The notes beneath the pieces are model-generated. The model saw only the letters and a list, made by a program, of their open reading frames with translations. It searched no databases and was not told where the DNA came from. Shown here in pieces: positions 1 to 10,204 of a DNA stretch of 64,000 nucleotides. This DNA comes from Trichoderma breve (Eukaryota; Ascomycota; Sordariomycetes; Hypocreales; Hypocreaceae), in assembly GCF_028502605.1 (NCBI RefSeq), contig NC_079233.1:3720001-3784000 (forward strand). Direction: 5' to 3'. Position numbers and translations under genes: made by a program. Every line of letters starts with the position of its first letter. The first letter of the stretch is position 1.

Positions 1-253
1 CAAGATCAAGTTAATGAGACGGATGGACCCAACGAGACTCCTATACCAACAGATTGAGGCAAAGACAAGGAAAATAGACAAGGCTACAAATACGACTAAT
101 CATACGAACGGTAATCTCATTATTATTTTCTGTCATGCCTTCATGTTCATACATACATAAATACAATGCGTGCTATCCAGGAAGCTTCACAACAGGCCTA
201 GGCGACCTCTGTATTATATTTCCATTGTGAGAAAACAGCTGTCCCGTACACTC

Positions 254-2066
254 CTAAGCTTCCGGGACATAGACCCCATCCTTGCAAAGCACCACCACCT
301 TTTTAAAGAATCGCCGCCACTCTAGCGGATCTCCCTTGATCTTGACAAACCGAATATCTAGTACCTCGAAGCCATCTGCAAGCGGCTGTTTGTCTACGCA
401 GATTTCTCCGTGCAGGCTCTGCCGGCGTCCGTCGATAGCACGAACTTTGAGGGTAACTACCGGGCTGCCGTATGGATTTGGCGTGACAGGTGCCAGAGGC
501 ACGTTCAGCTGATGCAGTGCGTCGCTGAGCATCTGTACAATGTGTGAGGCAGGCACGTGCGAGAAGAAGCGGGTGAGGGATTCGGGAGGACAAATGTCAC
601 GGAATCGCTGGGCTTGTTGTGTGAGCGACATGGATGGTCCGGGGACTTGCGAGAATTGCGACATGGACGGCTCATCCGCAAGGGAGTCGAACAGCATACG
701 GCGAGCGCTGGAAGTCCCTGTGGGCATAGAAGATGGTTGAGCCCTAGAGCGGAGGACAGGAGCCTCCCAATCCCAATCTTTGTCGGCGATAGGGGTTACT
801 AAAGCCTCCGGCTGCGTGGACGAGAATCGACCAGCATTAAGTCCAGAGTCCACAGTGGGATCGTGGGAGGCTGGGAGGTAGTTGAGCGGAGGTATTTGGT
901 TGAGGTCGATACGCAGGTTTTCTAGCATCTTAGTCGCCAGGACGATGGGGTCGGAAATCCTTCCATCGGCAGTGAGCAAGGGGTTATGGCGCGTGTACCA
1001 AGGATGCTGTCGTATCTGAGCAAAGGTGAAGCGTTTCTGTGGATCAATGGACATCATGCCCCTGAGGAGGGAGAGGGCCTCTGGAGGTATTCTTCCCCAA
1101 AGCGGGTCTGAGCTCTTCCCTGATGTCTTCACGTACTCGCCAAACTCCCAACTTGTTGATGATGGCTCATCCCACGGCGTGTTGCCGACGAGCAAAACAA
1201 AGAGAATGACTCCACATGACCAGATATCGACGAGGTCTGGTGAATACTTGGCCGTATTCGGAGCCCTCTTATCCACCCTCCCACAGGCGAGAATCTCTGG
1301 TGCGATATATGGCGGGCTTCCACACAGCGTTGAGCTGGTCTTGCGCTGGCCCTTGTACTCAAACATGGTGGCCATTCCGAAATCAGCGAGCTTCAGGCTT
1401 CCATCTTGCGACAGGAGGATGTTCTCTGGCTTAAGGTCCCGATGTGCCACGCCCTTGGAGTGCATGAAGCTCACACCGCCAACCAGCTGAAGGAAGTAAA
1501 TTTGTGCAATGTCCTCCCGGACGCCGACATCTGCCTCGATCTTGTCGAAAAGATCACCACCCTCTGCATACTCCATGGCTATCCATCTCCAGATCGAGTC
1601 TTCTCCCGAGGCAAACCATTCGATGACGTTGGGATGCTGGCCTATGTGGGAGTGAAGGGAGACCTCCATGGCAAGCTGCTTTGCGGAGATGCGGCCATGC
1701 TTAGTGGCGTATCCCTTGTGTATGAGCTTGACGGCGAATACTGGACTTGAAGAATCTAATGGAATGGCTTTTTTTATTCTGATTTAATTTGAGGTATTTG
1801 TGTTAACATTCATTTGAAAATGTTAATGTGAATGAGAGAGATTTGGGAGGTGAGGGGTGAAGAGAGCGTGCATACGAAGCATAGGCACCACGGCCAACAG
1901 TTTTGGATATGATCCGAAAGGGCAGTTCCTTTGGTAATGGATCAAGTTGCGACTACAAGGGAGTCAGCCAGATTCACATGGGTTTGAGTGACTGATGGTT
2001 TGGATTTCGCAAGGGCGCTGAACCGAAGTTTTGTGAGACGTGCACGGATGAAGAGTCACTCACCAT
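254..2066 (-). CDS. CHK1: Checkpoint serine/threonine kinase Chk1
   Basis: DNA-damage checkpoint kinase of the CAMK-like Chk1 family, expected to act in the nucleus to delay mitosis. I read three coding exons on the minus strand: 2066-2064, 1952-1876 and 1778-254, giving 534 residues. The kinase domain opens with a glycine-rich stretch (VGRGAYAS), then FAVKLIHKG (ATP-binding lysine), HRDLKPEN with catalytic D141, DFG with D159, and an APE motif. A Ser/Pro-rich linker follows, and the last ~100 residues look like the regulatory KA1-type domain of Chk1. The first exon is only the ATG: reading on from that ATG without splicing hits a stop at 1974-1976, whereas splicing at GTGAGT (2063) to TAG (1953) joins it in frame to SQLDPLPKELPFR. 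The start is therefore inferred. The gene is divergent from the E2 gene at 2919, with 852 bases between. Confidence 0.9.
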
Positions 2067-2918
2067 GATGTCTATTAGTGAAACTTGTTTCGAGGCTGAA
2101 GCTCTTTTTCCCGACCAAACATATACAACAAAAGGGAAAAAATGACAAAGAAAAATCGAAGAATAAAGGGGATGGCATAAACAAGGCCAATTCAAGCGTT
2201 ATTCGGTAACAATTGCTGAAGCACTATAAAGCGGTAGTTTCTTTTGGATTGTTAATGATCGCGTGTCCCGTCGCGCTCAACCGTGTAAAGAGGTCAGACT
2301 TTCATTGTTTCGTGAACTTTATCAAACGATTGGTTATCAGCTCCATCTTAGCGGGCGTTGCTGCGGCAAACAGGGCCCACCGGCCTTACAGCGGTCGTTG
2401 TTCACTGAACAAGCCCTTGGACGCCTGTAAGATTAGGCTTCTGGCTAGGTGGTTGTTTTTTTCAGGCTGACCGGCAACAAGCGTGTCTTAAACAACAACC
2501 TAATGTTTTTTCCCTCTTCTCAGTCGATCTTGACCTTTTCCCATCCATTCTTTGTCTATAGACCCTCATCCCTGTTTCGTGGCCTCGACCCTGCTTGCCG
2601 TGTATTATTTCTTTTCATCTTCAGGCAGCTTTTCCCTAAGGACGTTTTTAAATCACCACCACCCTCCTACCTTATTAGGTAACAATCAGCACTTCATCCC
2701 GCAGTCTTTTGGGAGTACTTCTGAAGACGTCCCATTATTGCCCAACGCGGAACGCTACCGCTTGTTTGCATATCCTCCCCTTTCTTGACTTTCAACCCTT
2801 CTCCGGTATTCTCTTGCAAGAAGCTTTCTGTTCGACTTGTGTACTTGGACCATCTACTATCACTTTCGAGAACCACTCATTCATCCATCTCCGCAAGATA
2901 AACTGTTTTTTGTTTACA
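2067..2918. promoter_or_regulatory. Divergent intergenic region between CHK1 and the E2 gene
   Basis: No coding region is supported here. It must hold the promoters and leaders of both flanking genes, which are transcribed away from each other. T-rich and CT-rich stretches lie at about 2500-2560 and 2770-2850 on the plus strand, typical of filamentous-fungal leaders. An AACGCG core occurs near 2749; it resembles half of an MCB cell-cycle box, but a single six-base match is weak. Confidence 0.5.
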
Positions 2919-3577
2919 ATGGATTATACCGAGGATAACCAGAACTCTGCTCCTGGCAGCGTCCAGGCCTCCAAGCTCAATGCCGCTCGCAAGGGTCCCG
3001 ATTCGCAGAGCGTCACTAAACGGTATTCATCCTTTGGGGTAATGATGTCAGCCTCATTTAGGTGCTAATACGTTCTCAATAGGCTTCAGACCGAGCTGAT
3101 GACTCTCATGACATCGCCAGCACCCGGTATCTCCGCATTCCCCTCTGCCGACGGCAACCTTATGTCGTGGACTGCCACCATCGAGGGCCCTGACGATACA
3201 CCTTATTCCGGACTCACGTTCAAGCTGAGCTTCGCGTTTCCTTCAAACTATCCTTATGCCGCGCCGACGGTCCTCTTCAAGACGCCCATCTACCACCCCA
3301 ACGTCGATTTCTCTGGTCGCATCTGTCTTGACATTCTCAAGGACAAGTGGACTGCCGCCTACAACATTCAGACCGTTTTGTTGAGTCTGCAGAGCTTACT
3401 CGGCGAGCCCAATAAGTACGTTGATCCGCGGACATGACGCAAAGGAAAGGCGAGGCTAACTGATGTTTCTACAGCGCATCTCCATTAAACGGCGAGGCAG
3501 CAGAGTTGTGGGACAAGGATATGGAAGAGTTCAAGAAGAAGGTCTTGGGACGGCATCGCGACATCGAGGAGGAGTAA
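2919..3577 (+). CDS. UBC11: Ubiquitin-conjugating enzyme E2, UBE2C/Ubc11 type
   Basis: E2 enzyme of the UBE2C (UbcH10) class, which charges ubiquitin for the anaphase-promoting complex. Exons 2919-3022, 3083-3415 and 3475-3577 give 179 residues, the usual family length; introns are 60 and 59 bases with clean GT/AG ends. The first ~30 residues are a disordered extension as in UBE2C. The UBC fold follows, with the HPN motif at about 106-108 and the catalytic cysteine C116 in [19 protein letters not shown] and SLLGEPN match the UBE2C signature after the active site. The C-terminus is acidic and charged (HRDIEEE). The ATG lies in ACAATGG with no upstream in-frame alternative. The assignment to the UBE2C class rather than another E2 rests on the N-terminal extension and the active-site flanks. 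Confidence 0.93.
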
Positions 3578-4012
3578 TGGGATTCATAGCGTGCAGATTT
3601 TTATGATTTTACGTTTACGGGTATTTGGAGTCTTTGGGGCACGATTCGGTCGTTTTGAAAGGGTATTTGGGTGTATTTTGCATTTCCACAGCCAGAGCTG
3701 GGAAAGGAGGGCTACCTGCCCCTTCCACAAGCGCATGACCGGTTACAACATATAATAGAACCTGTCGAAACAAATCATGACCAATCACCGCCTCACCAGG
3801 CTGTTTTCCCTGTCACTCCCCCTTCTGAAGCAGTCAGGGACCCTCTACCGCCGGCCATTATCGCAGGGGCGAGGTTTGTTGTGGAATAAAAAAAAACCTT
3901 TGTTGATCACATTGCCGTCTTTTATTTTCAGCGTGAAAAGCTAGAAGAGCCGGTTGCAACTCCGTAATGCCATGCCACCCCAGAACCATTCCCAAAGAGA
4001 AACAAATTTTCT
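3578..4012. other. Convergent 3' region between the E2 and eL31 genes
   Basis: The 435-base gap separates two convergent stop codons. It should hold the two 3' untranslated regions. A 72-codon open frame at 3671 has no recognisable content, and I see no gene. Confidence 0.6.
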
Positions 4013-4595
4013 TTACTCCTCAACGACCTCAGTCGCAAGGCCCTTGGGGTTCTTGACGTTGACAGCCTGAACGTAGCTGTACAGCTTCTCCTTGGCACCC
4101 TCCTCATCGTTTCGTCGTCGGGAGATTCGGACTCGGATTCTGTAAGCAACACCCTTGACACCCTGCTCCCAGACCTTCTTGTTGAGCTGGGGGTCGATCC
4201 GGACGTCAGTGGTACCCTGTTGTGGAAAATGAGTTAGCAAATGCTATTTTGTTCGGTCCATCGGCGAGGACATTTGCGAGTCCGTTCCACGGCCAGTCAA
4301 ACTGCGCCTCGTAGGGTCTTTGCTGTTGGGGATTGGATTCGTACCATGGCCTTGGTGGCGAAGGACTTGATCTCCTTGATGGCACGGGGAGCCCTCTTCT
4401 TGAAAGTGACACCATGCAGCTTTACACGCAAACCGTTAGCATCCTTGTTCCCAAAACTTCCAACTTTTCTCCTTCTCCTCCCAACAATTCGTCCAGGTAT
4501 TCGATACGACGTACTCTCTTGTGCATGTGGATGGTGTACTCGCGGGCAACCACGTCCGCAATGGCGGAGCGCTGGGTAGGCTTCTTTGACGACAT
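4013..4595 (-). CDS. RPL31: 60S ribosomal protein eL31
   Basis: Component of the large cytosolic ribosomal subunit, near the polypeptide exit tunnel. Minus-strand exons 4595-4515 (27 codons), 4419-4345 (25 codons) and 4216-4013 encode 119 residues, standard for eL31. Recognisable blocks in order are REYTIHMHKR, GVTFKKRAPRAIKEIK, FATKAMGTTDVRIDP, LNKKVWEQG and YRIRVRISRRRND, then the acidic tail. All introns lie between codons (phase 0), with donors GTACGT and GTACGA. The start ATG is followed by SSKKPTQRSAIAD, matching fungal family members. The gene is divergent from the RGS gene at 5322; both promoters lie within 4596-5321. Confidence 0.96.
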
Positions 4596-5321
4596 TTCTG
4601 AATTGATTGACGGTCAGCTTTCGGGTCGGGTTGAAGGCGGCGTGGCGGCAAGTGTTGGAGATTCTCTTGCGACCAAAGTTTGGCAGAGATTCCGTGGATT
4701 GAGAGGGAGAGAGGTTTGGTGCGCTTCGTACCTGCGGATCGACTCTTCACGGTCTGGACGTTGAGAGAGGTGGTTGAGGTCGGAAATGCGAAATTCCACA
4801 AAATCTTTGTGCGTAGGGCAGGCACGAAATTCAACTGGTGGGGGTAGCGAGCCAATCATGCAGTGGGCGGTTTGGCCCCACCGAAATTCACGTGACGATC
4901 CAAACTCGCATCTGCCGTCTTCTCCTGAGGCATCGATTTTGACGCCAGCTGCGCCCCAAGTGGGAAATGAAACCAGCGCCAGACTAATGACCCGTTTCTC
5001 CATACGCCTCAAAGCCATCGCATCGCAGCCGCATTCCATCCATCACCATTGGCAACGAGCTGTTACAAGCTCCTCTTGTGGCAGCCTCTGTTTCTCTCGC
5101 TTGTTTGTCCTATCGCATTGCCGTCCGTCGCTGCAAATCGCCTCAGCTCAGGCTCGCAAAACTCCCCAGGCAGGGAGACTTTTCACTACTCGCGCTTCTG
5201 TTGTTTGTTGCACAAACATCTCGATACACGACGAGAGTCCCGGACTATCGCAGCGCAATCTTCTATATCGACCTCGAAAATTCCGCTCGCTTTATCATCG
5301 CCCATAAATTCCTAGTGCACC
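4596..5321. promoter_or_regulatory. Divergent promoter region of eL31 and the Rax1-like gene
   Basis: This 726-base region separates two divergent genes. Several open frames occur on both strands (for example 4774-5307) but none has family similarity or codon structure that I can support. CT-rich stretches near 5075-5130 could be part of the leader of the downstream gene. Confidence 0.5.
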
Positions 5322-6527
5322 ATGGAAGACCCTCGCGATACCACGGCGTCAACAACGCCTCAGCCCGATATGACGCGCAATAGATTGCCGACTCTGTTCG
5401 AGGTGCTGAGCCGTCGCACACTGCCACCGGTCGATCTATTCTCATTCTACATCTATATGCGAGACCAGCAGCGATCTGTTGATTATCTAGACTTTTGGTA
5501 TGGGCTTTTCGGAGGATAAATCCGATGGCGCAACGGATGAAATACTGACTGGTTGATCAGGTTGGATGTAGCTCAGCACATGTCACTTTGTCGCCATTAT
5601 GTCCGCGAACTTCGTCGATCAGTCCTCATAGCGACACCAGACCTGGAGAAGTCATCTAAGCGATCATCTCAGATTATGGACCTCGGTGAGATGGACAACC
5701 GTGCGGCTGGGCCGTCGATGTATGCGACGGAGAAGGAGAGAGATCAAGACGCCCAGATGTCGGCCTTCTTGCGTGAAGATCAGAGCCACGAGTCACCTCA
5801 AACGCACAGTGGCTCAAATCGCACAAAACCCAGCCCTCCGTTTAGCCACGCAACGGATTCCAACTCGCCAGCCCACACTGTTGCCCGGCAAGATATCAGA
5901 GCTTCTGCTGAGAAAATTCTTTACACGTTCTTGATGCCTGGGGCTGAGAGAGAAATCACTCTGCCTGGATCCATCACTCAGGACGTTACAGCCTCTATTG
6001 AAGAATATGGTCGTGATGACCCGGAAGTCTTTGATGTGGCTAAGGACTACGTATTCCAGGCGATGGAACGAGACGCGTTTCCAGGTTTCTTGCGCATGAA
6101 GGCCTTGGGCAATCTCATTCCGCCAACGCTTGTCATGCGTCTAATTATTGGACTTGTTGCCATGTTTGGAGCATTTTGGACCTCCTTCATCCTTATTTTC
6201 CTTGATAAGTCTAGAGCAACTCGATGCTGGGTAAGCCTGTCCTTTATTTCACTCTTTGCGATATCAGGCTAATGTTTCTCTCACTTTCAGCTCATTCTTC
6301 CATTTACTATTGGCGTGTATTTCCTCGCATCATATCAATATTCCCTTGACCCTATCTTGGCGCTCATTGGATTTAGCGAGTACACTCCCTTCAATTTCTC
6401 TCGCATTCGAGAACCCTACGTTCGTCGCCTTTTGGCGAAGCGAGCACTCATGGTGTTGGCTGTGACGACTTTGATTGATGCCGGACTGTGTGTCCTATTC
6501 ATTCTTGTCCCAGGCAAGCGACTCTGA
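5322..6527 (+). CDS. RAX1: RGS-domain membrane protein, Rax1-like
   Basis: Fungal regulator-of-G-protein-signalling protein with C-terminal membrane helices, the architecture of yeast Rax1 (bud-site/polarity marker). Exons 5322-5497, 5561-6230 and 6291-6527 give 360 residues; splice phases agree across both junctions. The RGS fold is split: helices at about 20-90 (LPTLFEVLSRR, PPVDLFSFYIYMRDQQ) and again at about 180-240 (FQAMERDAFPGFLRMKALGN), with a disordered Ser/Asp-rich insertion between. Hydrophobic helices follow at about 253-274, 283-300 and 334-356. The RGS half is needed for regulator activity in other proteins, but the family often lacks clear GAP residues, so enzymatic activity is uncertain. 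It is convergent with CSN7. The stop follows PGKRL with no sign of a further exon. Confidence 0.82.
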
Positions 6528-6996
6528 AAGTCTGTCACTTTTTTTGTTCCCACCAGGAGGTGCTGAGCATCACACTGGCTTGTACGCAACACAACGCCTT
6601 GGACACAAGCTATCTCCGTGTGCGTACTGTTTGAGCAAGACTAATCTAATTCACATCACGACCGTAACGAACAAATGTTTTTATAGGGTTTAGTTGGGCG
6701 ACGGGATATCTTCCTTCTCAGCTTAAGACCTGAGAGAAAAAGGATCAAGAAGGATTTTTGGCGCGAGCTTTTAGACTTTGTTTTTTCTTATGCATTTCTG
6801 GCAATTTGTATTATCAGCCACTGCTTGGGGGTTGCGGGCTCAACACTTTCTATTCTTTATAAATATCAGAGCACAGGATGGCCTGTGACTGTTTTGGTTC
6901 GTGTATTATATCATATTCTTTCGTGACTATCAAAATTCATATCCCATTGCAAGTCCAAGCTCCGCTTATTGTGTAAATGTCGTGTCTTTGCCTTTG
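6528..6996. other. Convergent 3' region of the Rax1-like and CSN7 genes
   Basis: The 469 bases lie between two convergent stops. They are T-rich and have no supportable coding content; presumably they hold both 3' untranslated regions. Confidence 0.55.
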
Positions 6997-7911
6997 TTAT
7001 AGCTTCCTCTTGCTAGCCCTCTTGGCCGGGTCTTCTGGCCCCAATAAATCATCGAGATCCATAGACTCGGTGGATGCGGCTGCGCCGAAGGGATCAGCAA
7101 TGGTACGCTTATTGATGCCTCTGCGAGTTAAATTATCACGTTGGTACGCTGATAGCATATTGCCGCCACCTTTCTCCGATTCGCCCAGGCTGTCCATCAA
7201 TCCCTGCAACTTCTTGTCCGACGCTCGCTTTTCTGTCTCCCGTGTGATGGCGGCTTCACGAATGTTTTTGATCTGCTCCTCCAGCTCCCCAAGGGTGGAT
7301 TGGCAACGACCACCCCAGTTCTGCAGGGCGTTGATCATGTCTGGAATCGTGCCAGGAGCGAGGTCGCGAAGGGGGGCGATGCTTGACACCTGGATGGCCT
7401 GGCGAGCGGGATCGAGTGTGGCGTGCAAGAGGCCGGCGTAGATGGCAGTGATGACGAGGTCCTCCACCTCCCGAACCGAGGAGAGGCCTAGGGCTTTCTG
7501 CAATGCATCATATGATAGGCTTGATCGATCGCCAGCGAGGGACAGCAGCGAGAGCTGTCGGAGCTTGAGGATCTGAGTGTCGTTCAATGCGGGTAGGTCA
7601 GGCGTGGCATTGTATGTCCCGTAGGAGCCGTAAGAGAAGATTTGGAGCAGCGTCAGGTATGAGGTGAATTCCGGGCTGGCTGCTAGGGCCTGGATCTGGG
7701 GTGTCTGGAGGAGCTCGGCGAAGATGAAGGTGTTTGGGGCGGAGGTTGCGCGGGTGACGAGATCGGCAGCGGCTCGGGGGGAGGTCGCTGACTTTGAGAG
7801 GGCGAGGAACGGCTGGAAGAGACGGTAGTGTTAGTATGGATGTCATGGAGAAGCTGGAGTATTGAAGGGGAATCGTACCTCCAAAGCATTCAAGGCCTTG
7901 GTTTGCTCCAT
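6997..7911 (-). CDS. CSN7: COP9 signalosome subunit 7 (PCI domain)
   Basis: Scaffold subunit of the COP9 signalosome, the complex that removes NEDD8 from cullin ligases. Minus-strand exons 7911-7879 (MEQTKALNALE) and 7812-6997 give 282 residues; the intron between them is 66 bases and in phase 0. The PCI region spans roughly residues 40-170: TFIFAELLQTPQIQ, EFTSYLTLLQIFSYGSY, the winged-helix part LSYDALQKALGLSSVREVEDLVITAIYAGLL, and DPARQAIQVSS. A coiled coil follows (STLGELEEQIKNIREAA), then a basic tail ending KRASKRKL, typical of CSN7 proteins. eIF3 and proteasome lid PCI proteins are the main alternatives, but length and tail favour CSN7. Confidence 0.88.
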
Positions 7912-10204
7912 GGCGCCAAGAGGTGGACGATTCTTTCTCTTTGTGCTCTTCTATCGTTGAAACGCGATGGACGAGCTATGGGTCACGTTCGGCAAGGCTG
8001 CGGCATGCGCAAGCGTGAGTGGGGTAGGATCTCGATCTGATAGGCGAGAAGCAGAACGATGAGAGACAATGAATGAGTGAGGAAACGCTATACGAGATGG
8101 GCTTGAAGAGAGGCTGCTGGTTTAGTGCCGAGGATCCGCGGCCCAAGTCCGTTTGCGGGTGGTTGTGTGCACCAGGAGAGTTTGAGGCTTGAGGTTGTGG
8201 TGTTGAAGACGTTAGAGGTAAAGCCGCGGGGCGCTGGTTTTGGTGGGGTGAAACACTTGATGGGACCCGAAGAAGATGCATACTGAGTTGGCACCTTACG
8301 AGGCTGAAAAATGGCTGGTAGCAAGATGAATTGTTTAACTTAAAATTATGATTCTATCAATATTTTTATTCTGTTTACTGCAGCTATAACATAGGCTTCT
8401 CTGCTAGATTCTTCAAGATATCAATCACCAAGGTGCCTTAGTACCTATTAAGCTGCTATCCCCGGACAGCATACCAAGCTGTTTTCAGCTGAGCTAGGAG
8501 CCAAAAGCGCTGCACTTCTTCTCCGTGCTCCGCAGAGCTTTATCAATCAGTCCCTTCGGTCTTTTGCCAGCTTCACCCGTACCTTAAGATGATCACGAAA
8601 TTGCGCTAATCATTTATCCGAACTGGATCGGATATACAGATGATGAATGGCCGGATATAGATTGAGCGACCAGCATCATGACAAAGTCTGAAGTACCGAG
8701 GAACGTCCGCTCCCAGTGCAACGCTGAGGCCGAAACCAGAAGGAGCAGGGCCAGCTGCATTAGAGGCCGTCCAAAAGAGAAAAGTCGGGGAGGGGGAAGC
8801 AGCTTGGCGTTGATCAGGATGATTCTGTCTGATGGGAGCTTACTCTGGGTCAAGACACCTGGTACTCTGTAAGTGGTTGAGCCCAAGGCATGTCGCAGGC
8901 AAGTGAACACTCATGACATGTGCGATCGAATCGCCCAGAAGGCCCATCGCCGATAGATGTCATGTCTGTAGGTGTCCATAGGTGCTCGGAGACTATTACT
9001 GTCCATATGTCTTGAAGTGACGATGCTCTAGACCCAGTGAGCGTGAATACCTATGTCAACAGTGTTTGAGTCTGCCCAAAAGGCTCCAATAAGCCGCTTG
9101 AAACGAAATGACGCTGGTCCTTCATCAGCACCGTTTTTGACAGGCCGGGGTGCTTCGTCTGTGCTTGGCACCATTGGATGAATTATTCAGCGCGATTCAT
9201 TTCCAGGCCGCTGAAACACAGGCTCAGGCTCGCAATAGGCGCCATCACACATAGTGCGACAAGTGCAGAGGCGCCAACAGCATCCCCTTCCCTCCTATTT
9301 GAGGTGCCTGGCCGAGTAATCTGTGGTATAACTGGGTGCATCGACCAGGTCGTTCTCGAACGCAAATAATTCCTCGTTCAATTTTCCTTTTTCGTTTCTT
9401 TTTCGGCTGTTCTTTTGTTCTTTCTTTTCTCCTTCTCCTTGGCGTCCGTTTGCATCCCGATCGCTGGTTGGTCGGATCGAATCACATTGTCAATACGCAC
9501 TGAACACGCACTCGCTACTGGCCTAGCTTGAGCCTTGTCGGCCTGTGCAGCTGCCGGGCCTGAGCCACTGCTTATTGATTTCTTATTTTATCCCCCTTCT
9601 GTACCGCGCTACTTTGGATTCTGCAACGAGCGACCAACCGCGAGAGAGTCACCCACCCATCTCGAGAACCCTTGGCTTACGCCGTGGCGGCCGCTCTCCC
9701 ACCTTCTGTTTCTTTCTCTTCTGGGCTTCTGGGACTGTCGCTCAATTTATAATAGGCCGTGTTTCTGCCACCTCCACCCTTGTCTTGCATCGTACGTTTT
9801 CCACGGCTAGGAATCAGAGACAAAAACTACGAAATCCTGTTTCTGGTGGAGAGCTCGCTCATAGCGCGGCTTGCTCGGCGAGAGGATTGTGCTGACAAAA
9901 TCCGGCTCGGCCGAATTATTAAATCCTCACAACCGCCGTGTTGCTTCATTTCCTCCGGGGCCGGTCTCTGGAACAATTACGGCATCTTCATCTTGCCAAA
10001 CATCTCTGGCCTCGGGCATCCTGTGGCGGCGTCCGATCCATTGTCTCTTGTTTTTTCTCCTGTGCAATGCTCGCAGCTTCAAGGTGAAGGATATCTGGAG
10101 TTAGCCGCGACCTGACGTCTCCCGCGCCGGTCGCTTCTGTTTTTCTTTTTTTCTTATCTGCGAGGGAAATCGGCGGTCTCGAGACTGCTTATCGACAACT
10201 AACC
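7912..10204. other. Long gap with the leader of the Cu-ATPase gene
   Basis: No gene is supported in these 2.3 kb. Minus-strand open frames at 7976-8281 and 8088-8324 lie just upstream of CSN7 and could be leader sequence; neither resembles a known protein. The right half, from about 9370, is pyrimidine-rich and probably belongs to the promoter and leader of the ATPase gene starting at 10205. Confidence 0.5.
9366..9441 (+). promoter_or_regulatory. CT-rich tract upstream of the Cu-ATPase gene
   Basis: This stretch of about 75 bases is almost wholly T and C with only scattered purines, on the coding strand of the downstream gene. Such tracts commonly sit just upstream of transcription starts in filamentous fungi. 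Its role here is inferred from position and composition. Confidence 0.4.

Noticed and set aside
8088..8324. 78-codon minus-strand open frame upstream of CSN7
   Set aside because: No similarity recognised; more likely upstream leader or promoter sequence. A small gene cannot be fully excluded.
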